From positions 7,895 through 26,177 of the forward strand of contig MSJI02000108.1 in NCBI GenBank assembly GCA_001931905.2: 18,283 nucleotides of DNA, written 5' to 3'. Under the pieces are notes generated by a model. It saw only the letters and a program-made list of their open reading frames with translations, did no database searches and was not told the DNA's origin. The position numbers and the translations under genes were made by a program. This DNA is from Cladosporium sp. IMV 00045. Lineage: Eukaryota > Ascomycota > Dothideomycetes > Cladosporiales > Cladosporiaceae. Of the stretch, positions 1 through 9,053 are shown one piece after another; positions within the stretch are counted from its first letter, which is position 1, and each line of letters opens with the position of its first letter.

Positions 1-348
1 GGAAGAAACCTGGAGGGTTGGAAGCTCGTATAGCACATGGCACCTGCTGCGCATGTGTTTCCGCTGGTCTGGCTGAGAGTGACGCACGGGGAGCTTGCCT
101 GCTTGCCTCGCCTTACAACGCCGCTGTCAATCACCGGCCACATCTACTTCAAACCACCTACACTCGATCGAAACCACACCATCCTCCCCATCAAACTCAT
201 CACTCAGTCTCCCGGCCGCATTTGACTGCTGTTGATTGTAGTAATCGCCCAACAAACACCTTGCGTCGCCGATTGCGCGCCGTGAAACCTTCCTCGCCAT
301 CGACTAGAGTCAACAACTACACACACTCCGTCACGAGATCCCAACAAC
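1..348 (+). promoter_or_regulatory. 5' flank and probable leader of RPT4
   Basis: This stretch precedes the RPT4 start codon. It is pyrimidine- and CA-rich, particularly from about 120 to 345, as is common for ascomycete promoters and leaders. The open frames here lack support: the longer one, reaching 356, begins at a TTG codon, and the ATG at 37 opens only a 62-codon frame of no recognisable sequence. I could not see a copy of the yeast proteasome control element GGTGGCAAA or its complement. The transcription start is unknown, so the split between promoter and leader cannot be placed. Confidence 0.5.
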
Positions 349-1669
349 ATGGCTAGCGACCCGGAGAGAGATCACGCGCTGGAGGAGTACAAGAAGACCC
401 TGCTCGACTCGAGGGAATGGGAGGCAAAGCTCAAGGCGCTGCGGTTAGAGATCAAGGGCCTGCAGCACGACTTTGACGTATCAGAGGACAACATCAAGGC
501 GCTGCAGAGTGTGGGACAGATCATCGGTGAAGTGCTGAAGCAGCTGGATGAAGAGAGATGTGAGTTATTGCGGATATTACGAGCTGCGGCTTGAGTATAA
601 TGATGGGATTGAATGCTGACGTTGACACTCTTGCTAGTCATTGTAAAAGCATCATCAGGACCGCGCTATGTCGTTGGATGCCGTTCCAAGGTGGACAAGG
701 CGAAGCTGAAGCAGGGCACAAGAGTAGCGCTCGACATGACCACCCTCACAATCATGCGCATGCTGCCTCGCGAGGTCGACCCGCTTGTATACAACATGTC
801 TCTGGAGGACCCCGGTCAGGTTTCATTTGGTGGAATTGGTGGTCTTAACGACCAGATCAGAGAATTGAGAGAGGTCATCGAGCTGCCGCTCAAGAACCCG
901 GAGCTTTTCCTCAGAGTGGGCATTAAGCCTCCAAAGGGTGTTCTGCTCTACGGTCCTCCCGGTACTGGTAAGACGCTGCTTGCGAGAGCAGTCGCCAGTG
1001 GCTTGGAGACCAATTTCTTGAAGGGTGAGTCTATATTCCCATCATCGCCCGATATCGACATCATAACCAGATGCTAACACTCCTCCAGTCGTCTCCTCCG
1101 CCATCGTAGACAAGTACATCGGCGAGTCCGCCCGTCTGATCCGCGAAATGTTTGGATACGCCAAAGAGCACGAGCCCTGCATCATCTTCATGGACGAAAT
1201 CGACGCCATCGGTGGCCGCCGTTTCTCCGAAGGAACCTCCGCCGACCGCGAAATCCAGCGCACGCTCATGGAGCTCCTCAACCAACTCGACGGTTTCGAC
1301 TACCTTGGCAAGACTAAGATCATCATGGCCACGAACCGCCCTGACACTCTCGACCCCGCGCTTCTCCGTGCGGGACGTCTGGACAGGAAGATCGAGATCC
1401 CCCTGCCAAACGAGGCTGGTAGATTGGAGGTGCTGAAGATCCACGCCGGCAGCGTGCAGAAGGAGGGTGAGATCGACTTCGAATCTGTCGTTAAGATGAG
1501 CGATGGCTTGAACGGTGCGGATTTGAGGAACGTGGTCACCGAGGCGGGTCTTTTCGCTATCAAGGACTACAGAGACGCCATTAACCAGGACGACTTCAAC
1601 AAGGCGGTGCGCAAGGTCGCCGAGAGCAAGAAGCTCGAGGGCAAGTTAGATACGGACTTCCAGGGTTAA
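349..1669 (+). CDS. RPT4: 26S proteasome regulatory subunit Rpt4 (AAA+ ATPase, subunit 10B)
   Basis: This is one of six AAA+ ATPases of the proteasome base, which unfold ubiquitinated substrates and feed them into the 20S core. Exons are 349-559, 638-1024 and 1089-1669, giving 392 residues, normal for the family. The start has a strong context (A at -3, G at +4). Residues 1-70 are a charged, coiled-coil-like N-terminus. Walker A GPPGTGKT lies at 176-183, the aromatic pore loop KYIG at 208-211, Walker B IIFMDEID at 231-238 (D235, E236), and the arginine-rich RAGRLDR segment near 293-299. The C-terminus KLDTDFQG has no HbYX tail, fitting Rpt4 rather than Rpt2, Rpt3 or Rpt5. The exon 1-2 junction restores [17 protein letters not shown], a hallmark of Rpt4. 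Assignment to Rpt4 over its five paralogues rests on that segment and the [18 protein letters not shown] stretch. All catalytic residues are intact. Confidence 0.97.
560..637 (+). other. RPT4 intron 1 (78 nt)
   Basis: Donor GTGAGT at 560-565, branch-like CTGAC at 616-620, acceptor TAG at 635-637. Removal joins a phase-1 T to TC and restores the conserved Phe-Ile-Val-Lys-Ala segment at residue 71. Reading through the donor instead soon meets an in-frame stop. Confidence 0.93.
1025..1088 (+). other. RPT4 intron 2 (64 nt)
   Basis: Donor GTGAGT at 1025-1030, branch CTAAC at 1074-1078, acceptor CAG at 1086-1088. Splicing yields the continuous AAA core [18 protein letters not shown]; reading through hits a stop at about 1075-1077. 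Confidence 0.95.
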
Positions 1670-2738
1670 GGAGAAGCTGAGTGAGAGGACGTGATCCGTT
1701 TGAGGTGACGTGGCTGGTTAAGTGGTGCGGAAATGCGAGTTTCCAGCCGGTATTCAGCAATTATATAGATAGCATGAAGTGTAATTCTATCAAGACCAAT
1801 ATCATCGTCATCATCATGAGATACCGTGCTTGACGAGAGATTGAGGTCCCAACCCACGGCTTCGCGGGGTTTATGCCCTGGCGGATGGGATGAGAGGTAA
1901 CAAATAGGCAAAATCATCGAGTACCTTATCGTTCCGTTGGGAAACAGAGCTCAAAAAGGATGTCATCGAACTCATACAACCTGTATGTACTCGCCCGCGA
2001 TAGACGTCGACCGCGTGCCAGTGCCATCAGGCATAGTATCTCGACATCGACACTGTGTCAAGGAGAAGACGAATGAAGTTTGCACGGTCTCTAAGCTTTC
2101 AGTGTGCTCGTACCATTGCAAACAGTATGTCAAGATTAGTGCCATACCCTTGAGAAACATGGTCAATTTGCTATGAATCTCCACTTTCTTTGTGCTGGTG
2201 CCATCAGGTATGTTATACTGAAAATCATTTTTTGAACCGTTGAGAGTACTCGTTATTGTGTACATGTATCTCCGGCCAGAGGGCAAAAACTGATTTTGAG
2301 CAGTGATACACTTCTTTGGTATAGGGTTGTAGGAACAAGCGACCAATCTCACATCCGCATTTCAGGTCGACCTTCGAAGTGGAAGCGTCGCGGACCATTG
2401 TTGCTGTCTTGCTATCTCCATTCGTGATATTCGATATTCATGTCAAGGTTATGGATGCGTGATCAACAATAGTACTACAAAAAGGTATATGCATGTAGCC
2501 TTCTGAAGTATTGTGCCGGAGATCGTGAGATCAAGATATCGGAACATGTAATGTATCTTGCGTTTAGACGTGGGTTGAGATGCAGAATCACTCCCTCCCA
2601 TGATTCGCGTGGTGTACTGAACAAACCTTATCATTTATCGGTGCCACTGGCTCGGAATTCACATTAGACATGGCCTTTATCAACACACTGTAGACGCTCC
2701 TCGATGCTATCGAAGATATGGAGTGGTAGTGCCTGGTA

Positions 2739-2756
2739 TTAGGGTTAGGGTTGGGG
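2739..2756 (+). repeat. Short interstitial telomere-like repeat
   Basis: The sequence TTAGGGTTAGGGTTGGGG is two exact copies of the usual filamentous-fungal telomere unit plus one variant unit. It lies in non-coding DNA about 0.9 kb before the ABC transporter start. The repeat is seen directly. Whether it is a protein-binding telobox, a scar of break repair or chance is not decided by the sequence. Confidence 0.8.
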
Positions 2757-2981
2757 TAGCGAACGCCGCCTTCCAAGGGGACGGCTAATCGCCTTGCCGT
2801 AGGGCCTTCTCGCACCGAGCCCGAACAGACCTAAGCACCGTCCGGATTGGTTCCAATCAATATAGCACAGACATAGTTGCGTGTATGCACACTCCTCTTC
2901 GTGCCATGCGTGCATGATGCTCCTGCCTGTTCGAGCGATCGGGGTTCGGGTCCAGAAAAGTCCGTTTGGCAATCTTGAAGT

Positions 2982-2993
2982 CATCACGTGATG
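2982..2993. promoter_or_regulatory. CACGTG (E-box/CDEI-like) palindrome upstream of the ABC transporter
   Basis: CATCACGTGATG is a perfect 12-nt palindrome with the core CACGTG bound by bHLH factors such as Cbf1-type proteins (family knowledge). It lies about 645 nt before the transporter start codon. The palindrome is directly visible. A regulatory role is inferred, and a bare CACGTG core is expected a few times in 18 kb by chance. Confidence 0.3.
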
Positions 2994-3637
2994 TAATGTT
3001 AATAAGAAAACGACGAGATCAGTCAGCGACTGCTGCCTAATGCATGCTGAAAAAACCTGGATCGTGGCGAATGCGAATGCGTAGAGGATAGTAATGGCCT
3101 TGAATTGTTGCTCAATGTCTCTATTGGTGTTCGACCAGCGATTATTCATCGAGACATTCGCCGTTCCGTTCCCGTCCCAGTCCGTGCATTATCAACAGGC
3201 ATCTTTCTGCGATCTGGTCGTTCCGAAAGAGCTTATTTGCAAAGCTTAGCTCTCTTTCCGCGTGCTAAACCCCAAGTTTCTACCATGCCGCACCAATAGT
3301 CTCGGATGGTCGCTTACGCATCATGTCGGCCGGTGTGGGCGCGCGTGTAGTAAACTCCGTCGGCCGAGAGTGAAAGAAAGCATCATGGATTTGGCGGGCG
3401 CTGCTGGCTGCAACTGCTCTGCCGTTGTAGCCGTACATTACTGTGCCGTGTTTTGTTTCGGGCAGATTGCTGCTCTTTCTGTCTTGAGACATTCCTTCAA
3501 ACATCTCAGTCACCGCCGCGCCAGTTCATCAACTCGGCATGTCCACATTGCTTGCCGAAGCGTGTGCGCTCTTTGAATAGATCGATTCAACCCCGCGGTG
3601 ACTTCCGACAAGTAGCCCTGCTGGACCGCCCGCAAAC

Positions 3638-6600
3638 ATGTCACGGCCTCATGAGGACCGCGACTTTGCTGAGAACAACGACAATCTCGCCGCGACACAA
3701 GATGTGCACGAACCCGAACCCGTGGCGGAGGAGCCCATGAGAGTCGGCACGGAAAAGGAACTGAACGAAGAGACGGTTCTTGATAAAGAAATAGCCGAGG
3801 AGGGTGCTTCATCAAGTGGAGATGACGTGGACAAGGAGAAGAACAGACTACAAGTCGAGCGCACACAAAGCAACTGGACACAAGCGACAGGCACAAGCTA
3901 CGCCAGCGACGCACCGCAGGATGTTGAACCGGCGCCACCGCGCAAGCAGACCTGGAGCGAGAGGCTGAATCCGCTCAAGTCAAAATATACGCCACCCATA
4001 CCGAGCGAGCGCACGCCTTCGAGAGAATGGAAGGCTGGATTCTTTAGCGTGCTGTATTTCCAATGGATAAATCCGCTCATGGTCACTGGATACCAACGCC
4101 CTCTGGAATTGAACGATATCTGGCAGGTCAATCCAGATCGTAGTGTATATGTGCTTTCGGAGAAGCTCAATGCGGCCTACAACAGGCGAAAGGAGAAGGG
4201 TGGCAAGAATCGCTTGGCCCTGGCTCTGTATGATACCTTCAAGAAAGAGTTCCTGCTCGGTGGCGGCTGTCAGTTGACTTCTGCTATCTTGCAAGTTATG
4301 TCACCATTCGTGATGAAATACCTCATTAGGTTCGCTGGAGAAGCATATGCCGCCTCACAAGGAGTGATACCTGCGCCGGCGATCGGACGTGGACTTGGAC
4401 TGGTTTTCGGTATCACTGGCATGCAAATCATTCAATCAATGTGTACTAACCACTTCATCTACCGCGGAATGATGGTCGGTGGCCAAGCGCGCGCTGTGCT
4501 GATTTCAGTAATCTTTGACAAGGCCATGGTCATTTCTGGACGAGCGAAGGCTGGTGGCGAGGGAGAGGAGCAACGTCCGGAAAACCTCGAACCTGGCAGC
4601 AAGGCAGAGCAAGAGTTCTTTGCGAGGAAGCTGGAGAAAGAAAAAGCGAAAGGCGTCGCTGGTGACGGCCAGGGATGGAGCAACGGCAAAATCGTGAACC
4701 TGATGTCCACAGACACATATCGCGTTGACCAGGCCTCTGGTATGTTCCACGTTACCTGGACGTCAATTATCCAGGTCCTACTCACTCTGGCCTTGCTCTT
4801 GGTCAACCTCACCTACAGTGCGCTATCCGGATTCGGTTTGATCGTCATTCTCATGCCGCTGCTCGGACGCTCGATTAAAAGCTTGATGTCTCGTCGTAAG
4901 TTCATTAACAAGATTACCGACCAGCGTGTCAGCTTGACCCAGGAAATCCTGTCTTCGGTGCGGTTCGTCAAGTATTTCGGTTGGGAGACCAGCTTTCTCG
5001 ACCGCTTGAAACAGATCCGAACGAAGGAGATCAACAAAATCGCCTTCCTCTTGTCCATCCGAAACGGTATCATGGCGGTGTCCATGTCAATACCGATTTT
5101 TGCCTCGATGCTTGCTTTTATCACGTACTCATTGACGCATGGCGCTGGTTCGCTGGACCCTGCTCCTGTTTTCTCATCTCTGGCCTTGTTCAACGCTCTT
5201 CGCATCCCGCTTAATTTGCTTCCCATGGTTATTGGCCAGGTTGTAGACGCAAATGCGTCACTGAAGCGTATCGAAGACTTTCTGAATTCCGAAGAGCAGC
5301 AAGATACTTCGGTTTGGGACCTCGAGGCGAAGAATGCAATTTCGGTCCACTCCGCTGGATTTACGTGGGAGAGAACACCAACTCAGGATTCCGAGCAAAT
5401 CCCTGGCAAGGGTCCCAAGAGCCAGAAGCAGGTCAAGCAAGAGAAGAAGGATATCAAAGCCAAGCAGAAAGACGACAAGCGGAAGTCCAAGCAAATTGAG
5501 AAAGACCACCCTGAGGCGTTACCATCCAGTGTCAGTAGTAGCACGCTGGCCGACGAGCAGGAGAAGCCCTTCTCCATCAACAATGTCGATCTGGACATCG
5601 GACGAAACGAGCTTGTCGCAATCATCGGAGGTGTCGGTTCTGGAAAGAGTTCCCTGCTCGGTGCGTTAGCAGGTGATATGCGCAGGACGAAAGGCGATGT
5701 TACTTTCGCTGGAAATCGCGCATTCTGTCCTCAGTACGCATGGATCCAGAACGCCACCGTCAAGGAGAACATCACATTCGGCAAGGAGTACGAGCGTAGG
5801 TGGTACAATGAAGTTGTTGATGCTTGCGCTCTCCGCCCAGACCTGGATATGCTGCCAAACGGCGACCTGACTGAAATCGGCGAGCGTGGTATCACGGTGT
5901 CTGGTGGACAGAAGCAGCGACTGAACATTGCGCGCGCCATCTATTTCAACGCGGACATCGTGCTGATGGACGATCCGCTGTCTGCCGTAGATGCGCATGT
6001 GGGCAAGCACATCATGGATCACGCCATCTGCGGCTTACTCGCGAACAAGGCTCGCGTGCTCGCGACCCACCAGCTGCACGTCTTGCCTCGGGTGGACCGC
6101 ATCGTGTGGATGAAGGATGGAGGGATCCACAAGGTGGGGACTTTCGATGAGCTCATGCACAATGATCCCGAGTTCCAGAAAATCATGGAGACCACCGCCT
6201 CTGAAGAAAAGAAGGAGGAGCAGGAGGAAGCCAACGAAGATGAAGTTGAAGGCGAGAAGAAGCAAGTCCGCAAAAAGAAGGGTGGCAAAAAACCAGGCCC
6301 CGGCCTCATGCAGGCAGAAGAACGTGCTGTGAACGGGGTTGGCTGGGGTGTCTACATGGCGTACCTGCGCGCCAGTGGCTCCGTACTCATCGCGCCCTTC
6401 ATCATCTTCCTCCTTATCATCTCTCAAGGAGCGAACATCACGACCAGTCTTTGGCTATCATGGTGGACTTCTGATAAGTTTGGGTATGCCGAAGGCGAGT
6501 ATATCGGCGTCTATGCCGCGTTGGGCGTGGCCCAGGCTTTACTCCAGTTCGCATTCTCCGTGTTCTTGACCGTCTACGGCACGAAGTCAAGCAAAACCAT

Positions 6601-8119
6601 GCTTCAACGGGCGTATGAGCGTGTACTCCGCGCTCCGATGTCTTTCTTCGATACCACGCCACTCGGCCGAATCATCAACCGCTTCGGAAAAGATGTCGAC
6701 ACGATGGACAACGTGCTCACAGATGCCATCCGCATGTTCTCGCTCACCATGGCGATGATCATCTCTGTCTTCATCTTGATCATTGCCTACTACTATTACT
6801 TTGCGATCGCTCTGGTCCCACTCACGATCATGTTCATCTTCTCGGCCAACTATTACCGCGCATCTGCTCGCGAGATCAAGCGCCACGAAGCCGTCTTGCG
6901 TAGTGTCGTCTTCTCCAAGTTTAGCGAGGCCGTGAACGGAACACCAACCATCCGAGCATACGGCCTGCAGAAGCAGTTCTCGAACTCGGTCAACGATGCG
7001 GTCGATAGCATGGACGGCGCCTACTTCCTGACATACGCCAATCAGCGCTGGCTCGCTACACGCCTGGACATTATTGGCACCTTGCTCGTGTTCACCGTCG
7101 GCATCCTTGTCGTCACCTCGCGATTCAGCATCGATCCTTCCACCGGCGGCCTCGTCCTCTCGTACATCCTGTCCATCGTCCAGATGATCCAATTCACCGT
7201 CCGCCAGCTCGCCGAAGTAGAGAACAACATGAACTCCACCGAGCGCATCCACTACTACGGCACGGAGCTAGAAGAAGAAGCCCCCCTCCACCTCGGCAAC
7301 GTGCAACCCTCCTGGCCCGAAAAAGGCGAAATCGTCTTCGACGACGTACAGATGCGCTACCGCGCCGGCCTCCCCCTCGTCCTGCAAGGCCTAACCATGC
7401 ACGTCAAAGCAGGCGAAAAAATCGGCGTCGTCGGCCGCACCGGCGCGGGCAAATCCTCCATCATGTCCACGCTCTTCCGCCTCGTCGAACTCTCCGGCGG
7501 GCAAATCACCATCGACGGCATCGACATCTCGACCATCGGCCTGCACGACCTGCGCTCGCGCCTCGCCATCATCCCGCAAGACCCGACCCTCTTCCGCGGC
7601 ACGATCCGCAGCAACCTGGACCCCTTCAACGAGCACGAGGATATTGCCTTATGGCACGCATTACGACAAGCGGACCTCGTCGGCGCCGACCAGGCCATGT
7701 CCGACGACGCCGGCCGCATCCACCTCGACACGGCGGTGGAGGACGAAGGGCTGAATTTCTCGCTGGGGCAGAGGCAGCTTCTGGCGCTGGCGCGCGCGCT
7801 GGTGCGAAATGCGCAGATCATCGTGTGCGACGAGGCGACTTCTTCGGTGGATTTCGAGACGGATCAGAAAATCCAGAGGACGATCGTGAGAGGGTTCAGC
7901 GGCAAGACGCTGCTGTGCATTGCGCACAGGTTGAAGACGATTATTGGCTACGATCGCATTTTGGTCATGGATGCGGGCCGCGTGGCGGAGTTGGACAGGC
8001 CGATTGATCTCTACGATCAGGGGGGCATTTTTAGGGGGATGTGTGAGCGGAGTGGGATTAGGAGGGAAGATTTCTTTAAGAGTGAGGAGGCGAGGTGGGA
8101 TGCTGAGGGAGAGGAATAG
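3638..8119 (+). CDS. ABC-C family (MRP/Yor1-type) full-length multidrug transporter
   Basis: This is a 1493-residue ATP-driven exporter of the plasma or vacuolar membrane, encoded without introns. The layout is an acidic cytosolic N-terminus (about 1-130), TMD1, NBD1, TMD2 (from about 905), NBD2. There is no TMD0, as in yeast Yor1. NBD1 has Walker A GGVGSGKS 664-671, signature SGGQ 755-758, Walker B ending D778-D779 and switch H811. NBD2 has Walker A GRTGAGKS 1266-1273, signature FSLGQ 1374-1378, D1398-E1399 and H1430. NBD1 has Asp (D779) where the catalytic Glu is expected, while NBD2 keeps E1399. That asymmetry is normal for ABC-C proteins, so NBD1 is probably the weak hydrolysis site. A Lys-rich insert (about 590-630) separates the probable A-loop Trp577 from the rest of NBD1, and a second K/E-rich linker (about 855-890) precedes TMD2. 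Yor1 exports oligomycin and organic anions; the substrate here is unknown and no biosynthetic genes lie beside it. Confidence 0.93.
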   Translation: MSRPHEDRDFAENNDNLAATQDVHEPEPVAEEPMRVGTEKELNEETVLDKEIAEEGASSSGDDVDKEKNRLQVERTQSNWTQATGTSYASDAPQDVEPAPPRKQTWSERLNPLKSKYTPPIPSERTPSREWKAGFFSVLYFQWINPLMVTGYQRPLELNDIWQVNPDRSVYVLSEKLNAAYNRRKEKGGKNRLALALYDTFKKEFLLGGGCQLTSAILQVMSPFVMKYLIRFAGEAYAASQGVIPAPAIGRGLGLVFGITGMQIIQSMCTNHFIYRGMMVGGQARAVLISVIFDKAMVISGRAKAGGEGEEQRPENLEPGSKAEQEFFARKLEKEKAKGVAGDGQGWSNGKIVNLMSTDTYRVDQASGMFHVTWTSIIQVLLTLALLLVNLTYSALSGFGLIVILMPLLGRSIKSLMSRRKFINKITDQRVSLTQEILSSVRFVKYFGWETSFLDRLKQIRTKEINKIAFLLSIRNGIMAVSMSIPIFASMLAFITYSLTHGAGSLDPAPVFSSLALFNALRIPLNLLPMVIGQVVDANASLKRIEDFLNSEEQQDTSVWDLEAKNAISVHSAGFTWERTPTQDSEQIPGKGPKSQKQVKQEKKDIKAKQKDDKRKSKQIEKDHPEALPSSVSSSTLADEQEKPFSINNVDLDIGRNELVAIIGGVGSGKSSLLGALAGDMRRTKGDVTFAGNRAFCPQYAWIQNATVKENITFGKEYERRWYNEVVDACALRPDLDMLPNGDLTEIGERGITVSGGQKQRLNIARAIYFNADIVLMDDPLSAVDAHVGKHIMDHAICGLLANKARVLATHQLHVLPRVDRIVWMKDGGIHKVGTFDELMHNDPEFQKIMETTASEEKKEEQEEANEDEVEGEKKQVRKKKGGKKPGPGLMQAEERAVNGVGWGVYMAYLRASGSVLIAPFIIFLLIISQGANITTSLWLSWWTSDKFGYAEGEYIGVYAALGVAQALLQFAFSVFLTVYGTKSSKTMLQRAYERVLRAPMSFFDTTPLGRIINRFGKDVDTMDNVLTDAIRMFSLTMAMIISVFILIIAYYYYFAIALVPLTIMFIFSANYYRASAREIKRHEAVLRSVVFSKFSEAVNGTPTIRAYGLQKQFSNSVNDAVDSMDGAYFLTYANQRWLATRLDIIGTLLVFTVGILVVTSRFSIDPSTGGLVLSYILSIVQMIQFTVRQLAEVENNMNSTERIHYYGTELEEEAPLHLGNVQPSWPEKGEIVFDDVQMRYRAGLPLVLQGLTMHVKAGEKIGVVGRTGAGKSSIMSTLFRLVELSGGQITIDGIDISTIGLHDLRSRLAIIPQDPTLFRGTIRSNLDPFNEHEDIALWHALRQADLVGADQAMSDDAGRIHLDTAVEDEGLNFSLGQRQLLALARALVRNAQIIVCDEATSSVDFETDQKIQRTIVRGFSGKTLLCIAHRLKTIIGYDRILVMDAGRVAELDRPIDLYDQGGIFRGMCERSGIRREDFFKSEEARWDAEGEE

Positions 8120-8309
8120 GAGTAGATGGGCTGCTGGGGTTGGGTTGGAGGAGGGAGAGTTTCGTATTTTCGATGGGATCTTGAGGAGTTGTTAAAATGT
8201 TTTTTTCTCTCTTTCGGCATGATAGGTTTGGTTTTACTTTGATGTTTGGCATACAGGCACGACATAGCGGAACGGTCAGGGCGAGGGTTTGCTTATCATA
8301 TGAGATTGA

Positions 8310-8335
8310 TGCACAGGGTGCAATTTACCAAATTG
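8310..8335. other. Pair of short inverted repeats downstream of the ABC transporter
   Basis: TGCA flanks CAGGG at about 8310-8322, and CAATTT faces AAATTG across three bases at 8321-8335. They lie about 200 nt after the stop codon in AT-rich sequence. They could fold in the 3' end of the transcript, but eukaryotic 3' ends do not need hairpins, so function is open. Confidence 0.3.
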
Positions 8336-8352
8336 AATAATGTACATACCCC

Positions 8353-8747
8353 AAAAGAAACGAGATCTTAGCATAGCACGCGCCTTCCAGAAGGACCATC
8401 TCATTCCTCGAGGCTATCTCCCATGAATTCCTCTTCTCTCAGGCTACTATCCTCCACTCTAGAGGTATGTATGGTATGAACGGAGAGAAACGACGCTCAT
8501 TACTCGAGGCTCTCTCCTAAAGTAAATCCCTCTCTTCTTAAGCTACCATCTTCTACTCAGAGGCAACAATCACAGAGAGAAACGTGAGATACCTCTTGCA
8601 TAATCAAGCTATATCCTAGAAAACCCTCTTCTCTGAAGATACTATCTTCTACTCCAGAGACACACAAGGTATCAACAGAGAGAAACGTGAGATCAAAGCC
8701 ATCTCCTATGAAAAACCACTTCTACTAAGCGACTATCCTCCGCTCAA
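8353..8747. repeat. Degenerate tandem repeat array, about 90-100 nt units
   Basis: Three nearly complete units can be aligned by eye at 8409-8504, 8505-8604 and 8605-8693, with a partial unit before (about 8353-8408) and another after (about 8694-8747). Each unit opens with a CGAGGCTATCTCC-like box, then a CTCTTCTCT-like box, a CTATCTTCTACTC-like box, and closes with CAGAGAGAAACGTGAGAT or a close variant. Spacers between the boxes vary by a few bases. The array has no open reading frame and no similarity to a known element that I recognise. It looks like an old minisatellite that has diverged by substitutions and small indels. Confidence 0.8.
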
Positions 8748-9041
8748 GCAGTACGAGTATAAACATTCATATAGTGAGCTGGGATATCTAAAAACCGCGT
8801 ATGTGGGTCGAGAAGAGTACCTACCTACTTAACCTACTAGTACTGGAAAACTCAATCTCATCCGCTTTCTTCACGCCACGATACTGTATCTACAAAAACA
8901 TGTACCTCCTACTACCCAGCGTCAGTGACGATCACAGCCCTGAAAGGCCCTCCTTGCCGACCAGTTGTACCATGACGACATGAAGGTGGCGCGAATGCGA
9001 TACATAATAGTACTTGAGGGTTGTGTACTGTGGTGTAGCTC

Positions 9042-9053
9042 GGAGCCGGCTCC
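9042..9053. other. 12-nt perfect palindrome GGAGCCGGCTCC
   Basis: This self-complementary GC-rich site lies in non-coding DNA and contains CCGG with inverted GGAGC arms. Inverted CGG or CCG half-sites are typical targets of fungal Zn2Cys6 regulators, but the half-site arrangement is not diagnostic. Seen in sequence; function is unassigned. Confidence 0.3.

Larger units (their letters stand above)
1670..3637. other. Intergenic region between RPT4 and the ABC transporter
   Basis: About 2 kb with no gene that I can support. It should hold the RPT4 3' end, with AT-rich sequence at about 1756-1790 as a plausible polyadenylation region, and the promoter of the ABC transporter. The only sizeable open frames, minus strand at about 1972-2352 and 2745-3149, have no recognisable domains, and the first starts at GTG. 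Notable content is a telomere-like tract at 2739-2756, an imperfect 25-nt direct repeat at 2015-2039 and 2192-2216, and a CACGTG palindrome at 2982-2993. No tRNA-like cloverleaf was found by eye. Confidence 0.6.

Noticed and set aside
18..356. 112-codon open frame overlapping the RPT4 start
   Set aside because: It begins at a TTG codon and its end merely overlaps the RPT4 ATG; the translation is low-complexity leader sequence.
2745..3149. 134-codon minus-strand open frame between RPT4 and the ABC gene
   Set aside because: It starts with ATG and has a short hydrophobic stretch, but no domain, no clear signal peptide and runs through the telomere-like tract's neighbourhood; not enough to call a gene.
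5951..6010. Apparent loss of the catalytic Glu in NBD1 of the ABC transporter
   Set aside because: Asp at this position (D779) is the normal state in ABC-C NBD1, so it is not a defect.
6587..7252. 221-codon minus-strand open frame inside the ABC transporter
   Set aside because: It is antisense to a strongly conserved coding region and has no recognisable domain; codon bias of the sense gene explains it.
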